Notes: a model not told the origin generated them from the sequence alone. DNA of 64,000 nucleotides from Bog-159 sp963738345 (GCA_963738345.1 CAVTWI010000002.1:5208001-5272000), one strand, 5' to 3'. Positions 1 to 9,307 are shown, numbered from the stretch's first letter. Numbers and translations: made by a program.

Positions 1-372
1 GCGGCGGAAGCCCGGGCGAAGATTGTCTACGAGCGGTTGATCAATTTCACCGACGATCAGGGCACCATCGACGCGCTTCAGTTTCTGATGACCCGTGAAA
101 TCACGCACATGAAGGCTTTCACGGCGGCGCTGGAAAGCATGGGCAAACCGGCGTTTTCAATCGGGCGCATTCCGCCGACGCCCGGCTTGGTGGATCAGTA
201 TTTCAACGACTCGACAGGGACGGGGGACAGGGGAGAACCGGACGCGCGCGGGCCGTGGAACGAAGGGGGCGACTGGGAGATGGTGGAGGCCCCCGCGTTC
301 AAGGCTTTTGAATCCGCCCAGGCCGGCACCCGCCAGCCCGGCTCCGGGAACGGCGTGCAGGAAAGATCGTAA
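1..372 (+). CDS. Manganese catalase, C-terminal part (5' end outside window)
   Basis: The reading frame is open from base 1, so only the last 123 residues are visible. Manganese catalases convert hydrogen peroxide to water and oxygen with a di-manganese centre in a ferritin-like four-helix bundle. The segment REITHMKAF carries the Glu and His spacing of the last metal-binding helix, and the following GRIPPTPGLVDQYFNDS is the usual post-bundle tail of this family. The extreme C-terminus is low-complexity and ends just before a DUF892 gene on the same strand. Peroxide defence fits the stress-gene neighbourhood. The family call is by motif; the N-terminal half and its metal ligands cannot be checked. 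Confidence 0.85.
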   Translation, partial: AAEARAKIVYERLINFTDDQGTIDALQFLMTREITHMKAFTAALESMGKPAFSIGRIPPTPGLVDQYFNDSTGTGDRGEPDARGPWNEGGDWEMVEAPAFKAFESAQAGTRQPGSGNGVQERS

Positions 373-400
373 CGATTGTATACAAAAAGAGGATATGACT

Positions 401-982
401 ATGCCACAAGTGAAAGAATTGCTGGTCGACGAGCTAAAGGACCTCCTTCACGCGGAGGGGCAGCTGACGGAAGCCCTTCCGAAGATGGCGGCAGCCGCCC
501 GCCATCCGAAGCTGAAAGAGGCTTTCGAGAAGCATCTGGTTCAAACCGAGGGACAGATCGAACGCCTGCGGACGATATTCGAGCTGCTGGGCGAAAAGGC
601 CCAGCCGAAACCGTGCAAGGCCATGATGGGGCTCGTCAAGGAAGGCGAGGAGACCATCGAAGAGGGCAGCGAAAAAGAACCGCTGGCGGCCGATCTGGCG
701 CTGATCGCCGCGGCTCAGAAGGTCGAACACTATGAGATCGCCTCCTACGGGACGGCCCGCGGGCTGGCCCGGCAAATCGGCGAGATCGAGTGCGCCCGGC
801 TGCTCTCCCATACGCTCGGCGAAGAGGAGAGCGCGGACTTCCTGCTGACGGCCATCGCCGATCCATTGCTCCAGCAGGCGACGCTTGACGATGGCGACGC
901 GGACGTCAATCTCGAAACCGTGGGGAAACAGTCGTCTCCCCGTAAAAAGACAGCCAGCCGGACCAGTTCGGGAAAAGCTTGA
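401..982 (+). CDS. DUF892 (YciE/YciF-like) ferritin-like protein
   Basis: A protein of about 193 residues opening with PQVKELLVDELKDLLHAEGQL, the signature first helix of DUF892. This family forms four-helix ferritin-like bundles tied to general stress; its biochemical role is unsettled. The later helices QTEGQIERLRTIFELL and AAQKVEHYEIASYGTARGLA also fit. The tail is Lys/Ser rich. Two ATGs are possible, at 395 and 401; the purine-rich AGAGG at 388-392 is better spaced for 401. It follows the manganese catalase by 28 bases, so the two probably form one stress operon, closed by the hairpin at 989-1022. Confidence 0.85.
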   Translation: MPQVKELLVDELKDLLHAEGQLTEALPKMAAAARHPKLKEAFEKHLVQTEGQIERLRTIFELLGEKAQPKPCKAMMGLVKEGEETIEEGSEKEPLAADLALIAAAQKVEHYEIASYGTARGLARQIGEIECARLLSHTLGEEESADFLLTAIADPLLQQATLDDGDADVNLETVGKQSSPRKKTASRTSSGKA

Positions 983-988
983 CCGGGC

Positions 989-1022
989 GGGGGCAGGGTC
1001 TAGATGATTAGCCCTGTCCCCC
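989..1022 (+). terminator. Hairpin terminator after the DUF892 gene
   Basis: GGGGGCAGGG at 989-998 pairs with CCCTGTCCCCC ending at 1022, with one bulged base and a loop of about 13 bases. A short T-rich stretch (TTGTT) follows. It separates the catalase/DUF892 unit from ku. Confidence 0.6.
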
Positions 1023-1060
1023 TTGTTACGGGGTTAACCTTTTAAGGAGGAGTCGCGAGA

Positions 1061-1894
1061 ATGGCCGCAACAGTCTGGAAGGGCTATATCAGCTTCGGTT
1101 TGGTGTCGTTTCCGGTGCGGCTCACGTCGGCCGCGCGCGCGGAGACGGTGCATTTTCACATGCTCCACAAGAAGGATCTCTCGCGGGTGAAAGAGGTCTG
1201 GTTCTGCGCCGAGGAAGACAAGCAGATCGACCGTTCGGACATTGTCAAAGGCTACGAGACGACCAAGGGTTCGTATGTCGTCGTCGAGGATGAGGAACTA
1301 AAGAAAATAGCGCCTGCGACGGCCACGACCATGGATATCCTGCAGTTCGTCGGCAACGATGAAGTCGATCCGATTTTCTTCGAGAGCTCATATTATGTCG
1401 CTCCCGAAGACAAGACCGCCAAGCCCTATACGCTCTTCATGGCGGCCCTCGAAGAGACGAAGCAGGATGCGATCGCCAAGATCGCCATGCATAACCGTGA
1501 ACACATCGTGCTGATCCGGCCCTCCGAAGGAGGCCTGATCCTTCATACACTCTATTATCCTGATGAGCTGCACAAATCCAACAAGAGCGAATCTCCGAAA
1601 TCCAAATACACCGCCAAGGAACTTGAACTGGCGAAGAGCCTGGTTAACCACCTCAAGGCTCCGTTCAAGCCGCAGGAGTTCACGGACGAGTACCGGGAGA
1701 ATGTCGAGCGCCTGATAAAGGAAAAGCAAAAAGGCAAGAAGATCACCACTGTCGAACAACCGCGCAAGGCCCCGGTCATCGACCTGATGGAAGCCCTCAA
1801 GCGCAGCATCGAGGCGGGGTCAGGGAAAACGGCATCAAAAGGTAACGGAGGTCGGGCCGCCCGTAAGACGACAGGGCGGCGCAAGGCCGCGTAG
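1061..1894 (+). CDS. ku: Non-homologous end-joining protein Ku
   Basis: Bacterial Ku forms a homodimeric ring that threads onto DNA ends and recruits LigD. The 277-residue length is usual for the family. The start MAATVWKGYISFGLVSFPVRL is the classic Ku opening, and a beta-barrel core follows through about residue 230. The last 40 residues are Lys/Arg rich (KTASKGNGGRAARKTTGRRKAA), the basic tail bacterial Ku uses for extra DNA contacts. A strong Shine-Dalgarno AAGGAGG at about 1044-1050 supports the start. The gene converges on polX, only 7 bases apart, and the ligD gene lies further along, so the repair kit is clustered. Confidence 0.95.
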   Translation: MAATVWKGYISFGLVSFPVRLTSAARAETVHFHMLHKKDLSRVKEVWFCAEEDKQIDRSDIVKGYETTKGSYVVVEDEELKKIAPATATTMDILQFVGNDEVDPIFFESSYYVAPEDKTAKPYTLFMAALEETKQDAIAKIAMHNREHIVLIRPSEGGLILHTLYYPDELHKSNKSESPKSKYTAKELELAKSLVNHLKAPFKPQEFTDEYRENVERLIKEKQKGKKITTVEQPRKAPVIDLMEALKRSIEAGSGKTASKGNGGRAARKTTGRRKAA

Positions 1895-1901
1895 CGGCTG
1901 G

Positions 1902-3614
1902 CTACCGCCTGAAGAGCTGTGACAATTTATTCCAGGGCAGGCAGTTCAGGACGGAGTTTTTATCCAAGCCCGCCCGCCGTGCCTGGTTCAGACCGTAGAT
2001 CACATTGTCGTATTCGCGCATGCTGTGCGCGTCGGTGGAGACCGCGATCTTGATCCCGGCCGCGTGCGCGAGCCGCGCGTTCTCGGCGGAAAGATCGAGG
2101 CGGTCGGGGCTCGCATTGATCTCGAAAAAACAACCGTTCTTCCGGGCGTGGCCTACGATCCGCTCGATGTCGATTTCATAGCCGGGGCGCTTCAGCAGCA
2201 GACGCCCGGTCGCGTGTCCGAGGATATTGAAATACCGGTTATCCATAGCGCGCATGATGCGCTCGGTCTGCTCTTCCTTCCCGAGACCAAAGCGGGAATG
2301 GATGGAACAGACCGTGTAGTCGAGTTCCTTCAGCAGGTCGTCCGGATAATCCAGAGATCCGTCCACAAGGATATCCACCTCCGAGGATTTCAGGACCCGG
2401 AAGCCTTTGAGCTTTTCATTAAGCTTGTCGATGTACTGGATTTGTTTCCAGAGATCGTCGACGGAGACGCCCCGCGCAATTTTAAGGCTCTGGGAATGAT
2501 CCGTGATCCCCAGATACTCATATCCTTTTTCTTTCGCCGCCGCAGCCATCTGCTCGATGGAGTGGGAGCCGTCGCTTGAAGTTGAATGGGCGTGCAGCTC
2601 GCCCTTCACGTCTTTCTCAGTGACAAGAACGGGGAGGGTCCTCTCGGCAGCTCTTTTCACTTCGTCGTTGCCCTCGCGCAGTTCGGGTTCGATGAACGCT
2701 AGGCCGAACTTGCCGTAAAAAACCTCCTCGGTGGGAAAGGGGCCTTTTGCCTTTACGGTTTTCTTGCTGCCCGTCACGGCTGCGAGCTTGAGCAGGTGCG
2801 CCTTAGAGCCCGTGCACTCAATCAGCGACAAGCCCCAGTCTTTCGGTGAGGCCAGCCTGACACGCAGCTGAATCCCCGATGAGAGGGTAAAGAGGGCCGT
2901 GTCCTTCGAAGAACTGACCAGCGGTGTGCGGCCGCCATAGCGCTGCAGCCGTGCGACCACCGCAGGAAAGTCGTCGGTCTCGATGATAAATTCCATATCT
3001 TCGATGACTTCAGCGCGGCGGCGATAAGCGCCAGCCACTTCGGCGCGGCGCACGCCGCATTTCGCGACCAGGAATTCCTCCACCGCGTCGCGAAGATCGT
3101 CGGCCCGGTACAGCAGCATTCCGTGGGTTTCCGTCAAGCCCTGGCGAACATGCTGGGCCATGCGTTGGCCGAGCACTTTTTCGATCGCACCGCTCTTCAG
3201 CTGTTCGCGCAATTCCTCGACAGACGAGATGTTGAGCTTCTTGTAAATACGCACGACCTGCTTTGGGTCAAGACGGGGATAGGCGCTGATGCTGGCGAGT
3301 GCGGGGCTAGCTTCGGACCGTAGTTTGTCGAGCTTCCCCAGGCTGCCGGTCAGCACGATCTCGCGGACGGCGCTGCTGATCGCCTCGCCGATTCCCTCGA
3401 AGCGCGTCAGGTCAGCGTCTTCGCGGACCAGCTCGTCAATGCTCTCGGACAGGTTTCTGATCGAGGCGGCAGCACGCCGGTACGCCTTCACCTTGTACGG
3501 GTTTTCCTTCTGGGTCGAAAGGAGCTGGGCCAGGCTTGCCAGCCGGTCCGCGATTTCGGCATTGCTCAGGGCGGGCAGGGCCGGCGAATCTGTCAGAGGG
3601 GCGTGTGTTTCCAT
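1902..3614 (-). CDS. polX: DNA polymerase/3'-5' exonuclease PolX
   Basis: A family X polymerase of 570 residues, the standard length. Residues 1-130 hold the helix-hairpin-helix 8 kDa-like region (NPYKVKAYRRAAASIRNL), then the fingers and nucleotidyltransferase domain, then a C-terminal PHP domain with GELHAHSTSSDGSHS and GITDHSQSLK, whose His and Asp residues bind metals for exonuclease activity. PolX fills gaps in base excision and end joining. Oddly, the nucleotidyltransferase motif reads RRRAEVIEDMEFII, giving D-x-E where D-x-D is usual, so polymerase activity may be altered. It is the last gene of the minus-strand run that includes ligD, 49 bases after the isochorismatase-like gene. Confidence 0.92.
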   Translation of the reverse strand: METHAPLTDSPALPALSNAEIADRLASLAQLLSTQKENPYKVKAYRRAAASIRNLSESIDELVREDADLTRFEGIGEAISSAVREIVLTGSLGKLDKLRSEASPALASISAYPRLDPKQVVRIYKKLNISSVEELREQLKSGAIEKVLGQRMAQHVRQGLTETHGMLLYRADDLRDAVEEFLVAKCGVRRAEVAGAYRRRAEVIEDMEFIIETDDFPAVVARLQRYGGRTPLVSSSKDTALFTLSSGIQLRVRLASPKDWGLSLIECTGSKAHLLKLAAVTGSKKTVKAKGPFPTEEVFYGKFGLAFIEPELREGNDEVKRAAERTLPVLVTEKDVKGELHAHSTSSDGSHSIEQMAAAAKEKGYEYLGITDHSQSLKIARGVSVDDLWKQIQYIDKLNEKLKGFRVLKSSEVDILVDGSLDYPDDLLKELDYTVCSIHSRFGLGKEEQTERIMRAMDNRYFNILGHATGRLLLKRPGYEIDIERIVGHARKNGCFFEINASPDRLDLSAENARLAHAAGIKIAVSTDAHSMREYDNVIYGLNQARRAGLDKNSVLNCLPWNKLSQLFRR

Positions 3615-3663
3615 GCTCTTTCTCCTGCAGACAAACGCTCTGCGCCGTCAGAAGTTCGCGGGC

Positions 3664-4251
3664 CTAGCGCCGTTCCGCTTTCAAATCCTCAAGACGCAGC
3701 TTGGCGGCCGGCATGACCCCGGCATTGGCCATCTCCTTTATATGCTCGATGGCCTGCCGGTGCTCGCGCGGTGAGCGCGCCGCTGAGCAGTCCGTCGGCA
3801 CGAACAGCCTGAACTCTCGCATGTTCGCATCGTGAGCTGTGCAGACGATGCAACTGTTGGTCGCCAGGCCGCACAGGATCAGGTTGGTGGCGCCCAGATA
3901 GCGCAGGAGAATTTCAAGGGGCGTTTGAAAGAACGCCGAATGCATAGGCTTCAGCACGAAGTAGTCGTCAGCGCCGGGGCGGAGTGCTTCGACAAATTTG
4001 CGCCCTGCGGATTCGGACCGCAGGCAATAGGTCACCAGCTTCGCAGCGTCCGAGCGCCATTGCCCGAAATTGTCATTGACGTAGATGCATGGGATGCCGG
4101 CCTCGCGAGCGCGTTGCTTCAGCCGCGCCAGTCGGGGCGCTATCGGCAGGGCCTGGCGCAGGATGCGCTGTCCGTCAGGAAACTCGAAATGGTTGATGAC
4201 GTCGATCAGAATGAGGGCGACAGCCGATTTGTGACGTGTGTTGGATGTCAT
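3664..4251 (-). CDS. Isochorismatase-family cysteine hydrolase
   Basis: A 195-residue single-domain hydrolase. The family triad is visible: Asp17 in LILIDVINHFEF, Lys101 in VLKPMHSAFF, and the nucleophile Cys134 in LCGLATNSCIVCTAHDA, with the usual cis-peptide neighbourhood before the Cys. Members hydrolyse isochorismate, nicotinamide or other amides, and sequence alone does not decide the substrate. It sits between the Nramp-like gene (25 bases upstream) and polX (49 bases downstream) in one orientation, so it is likely cotranscribed with them. A nicotinamidase role next to a DNA ligase would be only a guess, because this ligase uses ATP. Confidence 0.85.
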   Translation of the reverse strand: MTSNTRHKSAVALILIDVINHFEFPDGQRILRQALPIAPRLARLKQRAREAGIPCIYVNDNFGQWRSDAAKLVTYCLRSESAGRKFVEALRPGADDYFVLKPMHSAFFQTPLEILLRYLGATNLILCGLATNSCIVCTAHDANMREFRLFVPTDCSAARSPREHRQAIEHIKEMANAGVMPAAKLRLEDLKAERR

Positions 4252-4276
4252 GGCCTGCTCCGGGCGATCTCTTCGG

Positions 4277-5599
4277 TCACGTGACGAGCATTCCTACTGT
4301 TGCCGCGCTCATGACCGCAAAGGTGATCCACCCCAGGATGCGCAGCAAGGGCGGGTTAACACGGTCGCCCATCACCTCGACATTACTCGTCAGCAGGATG
4401 ATCAGCAGGATAAGGGGCGGGGCCAGTGCGCCGTTGAGGACCGCCGACCAGAACAGCATCTTCACGGCATCAAGACCGGCAAAATCGATGGCACAGCCCA
4501 TAATCAAGGCGGCACCAAGGACGGCGTAGAACTTGCGCGCCTGCCGGGGCTTTTTCTCGAGCGACCCGCGCCATGCGGCGGCCTCCGCCAACGCGTAAGC
4601 GCATGAACCGGCGAGCACCGGGACCCCCAGCATGCCGGTGCCGATCAGGCCCAAAGTGAAAAGCCAGTAAGCCCCTTGGCCGGCCAAAGGGCGGAGCGCT
4701 TCGGCGGCCTGACGGGCTGTCTGGATATCGGTGGTGCCGTGCGTATGGAGCGTGGCGGCGGTCGTCAGGATAATGAAATACATAACGAGATTCGAGGCGA
4801 TCATCCCCGTCATGGTGTCGGTCCGCAGACGGCGTAATTCGCCGTCCGTTGCGCCCCGGCGCTGCGCCAGGCTTCGTCCCATGGACCGCTCCTCCTCGAC
4901 TTCCTGTGACGCCTGCCAGAAAAACAGATAAGGGGATATCGTCGTCCCCAGGATGCCGAGCAGCAGGGAGAAATATTCGCGTGACCAGGCGATATGGGGT
5001 AGAAATGTCGCCACGACAGCCGCGCGCCAATCGACATGCGCCAGAAAAGCCGTCCCGACATACGCAAGCAACACCAGTGTCAGCCACTTGAAAATCCGCG
5101 CGATCTGCCGGTAAGACGACCAGAACATGAAGCCCATGATCACAGCCGTAAACAGGGGTGTCCATATCAGCGCACTGATACCGCTGACCATCTCCGCGCC
5201 CTGGCCCATGCCCCCGAGGTCAGCGGCGATGTTGATCACGTTGGCGGTGACGAGCAACAGGCAGGCGCCCCAGAGCACCCACCGGGAATAACGCTGGCGG
5301 ATAACGCCCGCGAGCCCGCGTCCCGTCACCATACCGAGACGTCCGCACATCATCTGGACGGAGATCATCAGCGGCAGCGAGAGCAGCGCGGTCCACAGAA
5401 GACCGTAGCCTGCCGCAGCTCCCGCCATGGAGTAGGTCGAGATGCCCGACGGGTCGTCGTCCGCGCAGCCGGTGACCAGGCCGGGACCCAACTGCGCGCA
5501 ATAGCGGCGCAAGCGGCCGTTCCTTGCCGGTTTTCCCGCCTTCGTGGCGGGTTCCTGCTCGCGGTCTCGCGGCGGCGGTGCTGCAGGACGGAAGCCCAT
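4277..5599 (-). CDS. Nramp-family divalent metal transporter (DPSG variant)
   Basis: An integral membrane protein of 440 residues with about 11 hydrophobic segments. The first membrane helix has GCADDDPSGISTYSMAG, equivalent to the metal-binding DPGN motif of MntH but reading DPSG. The sixth-helix region reads IASNLVMYFIIL instead of the usual MPHN. These changes are typical of Nramp-related proteins that do not carry manganese like MntH, so the substrate is open (magnesium or aluminium are possible). Its ATG overlaps the ligD stop in a TGATG arrangement, indicating translational coupling. Confidence 0.85.
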   Translation of the reverse strand: MGFRPAAPPPRDREQEPATKAGKPARNGRLRRYCAQLGPGLVTGCADDDPSGISTYSMAGAAAGYGLLWTALLSLPLMISVQMMCGRLGMVTGRGLAGVIRQRYSRWVLWGACLLLVTANVINIAADLGGMGQGAEMVSGISALIWTPLFTAVIMGFMFWSSYRQIARIFKWLTLVLLAYVGTAFLAHVDWRAAVVATFLPHIAWSREYFSLLLGILGTTISPYLFFWQASQEVEEERSMGRSLAQRRGATDGELRRLRTDTMTGMIASNLVMYFIILTTAATLHTHGTTDIQTARQAAEALRPLAGQGAYWLFTLGLIGTGMLGVPVLAGSCAYALAEAAAWRGSLEKKPRQARKFYAVLGAALIMGCAIDFAGLDAVKMLFWSAVLNGALAPPLILLIILLTSNVEVMGDRVNPPLLRILGWITFAVMSAATVGMLVT

Positions 5600-8124
5600 C
5601 AGGAAGGAATCCTTTGACCTTTAGGCCGGGGTATGAAACCTGTCTTCTTGTTCTTTAACCGCTTGAGCACATCCTTCATCGTGAACTGGCTGCCGGATTT
5701 CAATCCCTTCAGTTCTTTCCAGTCAAGAGGCAGCGCCACCGGTGCCCCGGGTCGCGCACGAACGGCATAGTCGGCAATGGCCGTGGCTGTATAGTCGTTG
5801 CGGAAGTAATCGATAAAGATTTTGCCGGTCCGCTTCGCCTTGCTCATGGTGGCGATGTAAGCCTGCGGCGTCGCCGCCACCATCTCCTCGGCCAAAGATG
5901 CGGCGAAGGATTTTACAACGGGCCATTTATCCTTGCCGGCGAGAGGCACGGTGACGTGCAGTCCCTTGCCGCCGGTGCATTTCAGGACGGATTCCAGCCC
6001 TTTGTGCTGCAGACGCTGGCGTAGATCCTGCGCGGCGAGCTTGACAGCTTCGAAGGGCACGTCCGGGGCCGGGTCGAGATCGAAGATCAACCGGTCCGGG
6101 TAATCAATCGCTTCAACCGGCGCACCCCAGGGGTGCAATTCAATCGCGCCCATTTGGATCACTTCCAGCAGGCCTTTCTCATTCTCGATATAGAAGTATT
6201 CGTATTTCTTGCCGTTGTGTTTGAATGCGAAGGGCTTGATGTCGGCGCCGAGACCCCGGCCAGGATTGCGCTGAAAAAAACACTCACCGCCGATGCCCGC
6301 GGGGCAACGCAGCAGACTGAGCGGCCGGTTGATGATCTGCGGCAGGATAAAGTCGGCCACGCCGGCGTAGTATTCGGCCAGTTCGCCTTTGGTAACATGG
6401 CCCTCCTCGGAGATCACGCGATCCGGGTGGCTAATCGTGACACCGGCGAGGACGAGACGCTCGGCGCTCTTTTTCTCTGCCGCGGGCTTCGCGGTTGCGG
6501 CGGTTTTCACGGGCGTCTCCTGTTTAACGTCCCGAGCCTCCTTATCCTCCCTCAGTCCCTGGAAAGAGGGGTGGCGGATATGGCCGTCCTGCGTCCATTC
6601 CGTAAAGGCAACCTCACAAAGCAACGAAGGCTTGATCCAGTGAACAGACTTCCATTCGCCAGCGGCAAGGCCCTCGGTCTCCGCTCTGGACAGGGTGGGT
6701 TTCTCCACAGAGATCCCCTCGAAACGCTCCGTAAGCTCGCGCGCGCTTTTCATCGAAAAACCGGTGCCGACCTTGCCGGCATAACGCAGCTCGCCATCCT
6801 TCTTATATCCAAGATAGAGCGCCCCGAGCGCCCGGCCTCCCGTGCGCGCGTCGCTGTAGCCCAGAATGATGAATTCCTGGCGCAGCGAGCATTTGATTTT
6901 CAGCCAGCTTTTCTGGCGCCCGGCGACGTAGGGCGCGTTCGCGCGCTTGGCGATGATGCCCTCAAGTCCCGCTTCGCAGGCTTTGGCGAACATCGCCTCG
7001 CCTTCGCCGGCGATATGCGCGCTGTAACGCAGCCAGCTCTCCTGTTTTGATTTCTTGAGGAGCCTCTCCAGCTTCTCCTTGCGCTCTGTCAAAGGCAGGC
7101 CGGTCAGCTCCTTACCGTCGAGGTGCAACAGGTCAAACACGTAGGCAACAATGTTTTCCGGTTTCCCGCCGTCGCCGAGCGCCGCCTGCAATGCCTGAAA
7201 ACTGCTTTTCCCTTTCTCATCGACGATGACGGCTTCCATGTCCAGCACCGCGTCGTCGACCTTCACCTTTTCCAGGGCCGTGGCGAGCGACGGGAAACTC
7301 CCGGTCCAGTCCTTGCCGTTGCGCGTGCGCAGCTGCGCTTCGCCGCCCGAAACAAAACCGAGCAGCCGGTAGCCGTCGAACTTGATTTCATGCAGCCAGT
7401 CTTCACCCTGCGGCGGTTCATCGACGAGGGTGGCGAGCTGCACATCCGGGTAAAGCTCCATCAGCCGCTTCAAACCCTTGCCCGATTGCGGGGTTTTCTT
7501 CGTCTTGCTTACTTTCACCGCCTTGGCCTTGACTGCGGCCTTACTTGCCGGAGCCGCTCCCCCGGCGATTTCATCCATCGAGCGCCCGGTCTTGACGCTC
7601 GAAGCCAGGTCGTTCAGAAATTTCTCGTTCGCTGCGTTCTTGCGCGCTTCCGTATCGTTTTCCTTTACCAGCAGCCAGTTTTCACGCTTGCCGTCGCCGC
7701 GCATGCGGATGAGGCCCCAGCCGCCTCTCAGGCGTTCTCCATGCAGAACAAACGACAGGTGGCCCTTCTCCAGCCCTGCATGGGGATCGCCTTTAGGCTC
7801 CCAGGAGCCTTCGTCCCACATCATGACGGTGCCCCCGCCGTACTCGCCCTGGGGGATCGTGCCCTCGAAGGTGCCGTAGGTGAGGGGATGATCCTCTGTC
7901 CGCACCGCCAGCCTCTTGTCAGCGGGATCGAGGCTCGGGCCTTTCGTCACCGCCCAGCTCAGCAGGACGCCATCCAGCTCCAGCCTGAAGTCGTAATGAA
8001 GGCGCGTGGCGTCGTGCTTCTGAATGAGGTACGAGAGTTTCTGGCTATTGGCCTTGATCCGCCCGGGTGGCGGCTCGGGCGTCTTTTTAAAATCGCGTTT
8101 GCGGCGGTATTCTTCGAGACCCAT
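5599..8124 (-). CDS. ligD: DNA ligase D (phosphoesterase-ligase-polymerase)
   Basis: An 841-residue multidomain ATP-dependent ligase that seals Ku-bound breaks. The phosphoesterase domain is first (residues about 25-180, HDATRLHYDFRLELDGVL and GEYGGGTVMMWD). The ligase domain follows, with the nucleotide-accepting lysine in HEIKFDGYRLL near residue 250 and the OB fold to about 530. The primase-like polymerase domain is last, from about residue 555, with the metal motif FDLDPAP. This PE-LIG-POL order is common in Proteobacteria and Acidobacteria, whereas Mycobacterium has POL first. It starts one base after the SDR stop and overlaps the Nramp-like gene, so the genes form an operon. Confidence 0.95.
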   Translation of the reverse strand: MGLEEYRRKRDFKKTPEPPPGRIKANSQKLSYLIQKHDATRLHYDFRLELDGVLLSWAVTKGPSLDPADKRLAVRTEDHPLTYGTFEGTIPQGEYGGGTVMMWDEGSWEPKGDPHAGLEKGHLSFVLHGERLRGGWGLIRMRGDGKRENWLLVKENDTEARKNAANEKFLNDLASSVKTGRSMDEIAGGAAPASKAAVKAKAVKVSKTKKTPQSGKGLKRLMELYPDVQLATLVDEPPQGEDWLHEIKFDGYRLLGFVSGGEAQLRTRNGKDWTGSFPSLATALEKVKVDDAVLDMEAVIVDEKGKSSFQALQAALGDGGKPENIVAYVFDLLHLDGKELTGLPLTERKEKLERLLKKSKQESWLRYSAHIAGEGEAMFAKACEAGLEGIIAKRANAPYVAGRQKSWLKIKCSLRQEFIILGYSDARTGGRALGALYLGYKKDGELRYAGKVGTGFSMKSARELTERFEGISVEKPTLSRAETEGLAAGEWKSVHWIKPSLLCEVAFTEWTQDGHIRHPSFQGLREDKEARDVKQETPVKTAATAKPAAEKKSAERLVLAGVTISHPDRVISEEGHVTKGELAEYYAGVADFILPQIINRPLSLLRCPAGIGGECFFQRNPGRGLGADIKPFAFKHNGKKYEYFYIENEKGLLEVIQMGAIELHPWGAPVEAIDYPDRLIFDLDPAPDVPFEAVKLAAQDLRQRLQHKGLESVLKCTGGKGLHVTVPLAGKDKWPVVKSFAASLAEEMVAATPQAYIATMSKAKRTGKIFIDYFRNDYTATAIADYAVRARPGAPVALPLDWKELKGLKSGSQFTMKDVLKRLKNKKTGFIPRPKGQRIPS

Positions 8125-8125
8125 G

Positions 8126-9094
8126 TCATCCCCCGCTATAGCCGCCGATGATCGGCAGGATTTCTCCGGTGATGTAGCTAGAGCAATGAGGAGAGGCGAG
8201 GAAGACGTAGGCGGGCGCGATCTCCTCGGGCTGGGCGGGCCGCTTCATCGGAGTGTCGGCGCCGAATTTGCTGACATCCTTGGCTTGCTTGTCCGACGGG
8301 TTCAGCGGCGTCCAGACCGGTCCCGGAGCGACCGCATTCACCCGGATGCCGCGCGGCACGAGGTGGGTCGCCAGTGACCTCGTAAAAGCATGAATGCCGC
8401 CCTTGGTCATTGAGTAATCGAGCAGGCCCTCGTTTCCTAGCAGGCCGGTGACAGATCCCGTATTGACGATGGCCGCACCCGGCTTCATCTGCTTCACCGC
8501 CGCCTGTGCCATATAGAAATATCCGTACAGGTTGGTCTTGAGAGTTTCATCGAAGTGCTGGGCGGTCAGGTCTTCGAACCGCGAAGTATGCACCTGGAAC
8601 GCGGCGTTGTTCACCAGCACGTCCAGCCCGCCCAGCTCCTTGACCGTCCGGGCGACCGCCCGGTCGCAATACTTCTGGTTCGAAACGTCGCCGGGAATGA
8701 GAATGCATTTTCTGCCCTCGGCTTCCACTCTTTCCTTCGTAACCTTCGCATCGTCATGTTCATTGAGATAGGCCACCGCGACATCGGCGCCCTCCCTGGC
8801 AAACAGGATTGCGACGGCACGGCCGATGCCGGAATCCCCGCCGGTAATCAGCGCAACCTTATTCTCCAGCTTGCCGGAACCTCGGTAAAAAGGTGCATCG
8901 TACAGGGGAGCTGGATTGAGTTTAGCCTCCAGGCCCGGTTTGCTCTGGTGCTGCCGCGGGAATGGCGGCGCGGGGTAGGGGCGGGCGCCCGCCTGCATGG
9001 CCTTGCGCGGCTCAAGCTTGGGATGCCTGGCGTCAGCCTTTGCCACCTGATGCTGGATTTTCCGCTGGCGCCGCGGCGCGCTTGCTGCCTTCAT
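8126..9094 (-). CDS. SDR-family oxidoreductase (YghA-like)
   Basis: A short-chain dehydrogenase/reductase of 322 residues with an extended N-terminal arm (about 75 residues, Pro-rich) typical of YghA-like stress dehydrogenases. The Rossmann motif is ALITGGDSGIGRAVA, the NNA motif is LVNNAAF, and the catalytic Ser, Tyr and Lys appear in NTGSVTG and YSMTKGG. The C-terminal GEILPIIGGYSGG closes the fold. ATG at 9094 is favoured over the TTG one codon upstream because AAAGGAG lies 7 bases before it. An EcfG-like promoter at 9124-9149 precedes the gene, and ligD follows after one base, so this gene heads the end-joining operon. Confidence 0.9.
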   Translation of the reverse strand: MKAASAPRRQRKIQHQVAKADARHPKLEPRKAMQAGARPYPAPPFPRQHQSKPGLEAKLNPAPLYDAPFYRGSGKLENKVALITGGDSGIGRAVAILFAREGADVAVAYLNEHDDAKVTKERVEAEGRKCILIPGDVSNQKYCDRAVARTVKELGGLDVLVNNAAFQVHTSRFEDLTAQHFDETLKTNLYGYFYMAQAAVKQMKPGAAIVNTGSVTGLLGNEGLLDYSMTKGGIHAFTRSLATHLVPRGIRVNAVAPGPVWTPLNPSDKQAKDVSKFGADTPMKRPAQPEEIAPAYVFLASPHCSSYITGEILPIIGGYSGG

Positions 9095-9123
9095 CAAACA
9101 ACTCCTTTCCGAGTGGATCAGCC

Positions 9124-9149
9124 AACATTATTTCTCGCGGTTTGGTTCC
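9124..9149 (-). promoter_or_regulatory. EcfG-type general-stress promoter for the SDR/ligD operon
   Basis: On the minus strand GGAAC (9149-9145) is followed after exactly 17 bases by TGTT (9127-9124). The alphaproteobacterial EcfG consensus is GGAAC-N17-CGTT. The SDR start codon lies about 30 bases downstream. Confidence 0.6.
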
Positions 9150-9307
9150 CCGCAGACAGGACGCTCGGGGCGCACCTCATCGGAAAGTTTCCTAGCAATT
9201 AGAATGCCGCAAACGGGGCCACTCCACTTCAAGGACGGTGTATTTTCAGGAGGTGTCGATTCTGTACTGCAAGGGTTAAGGCTAGCAATCCGCTTGGCTC
9301 CTGGGAG

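Noticed and set aside
347..371. Fourth EcfG box before the DUF892 gene
   Set aside because: GGAAC is present, but the spacer is 16 bases and the -10 part reads CGTA, and it lies inside the catalase gene; too weak to annotate.
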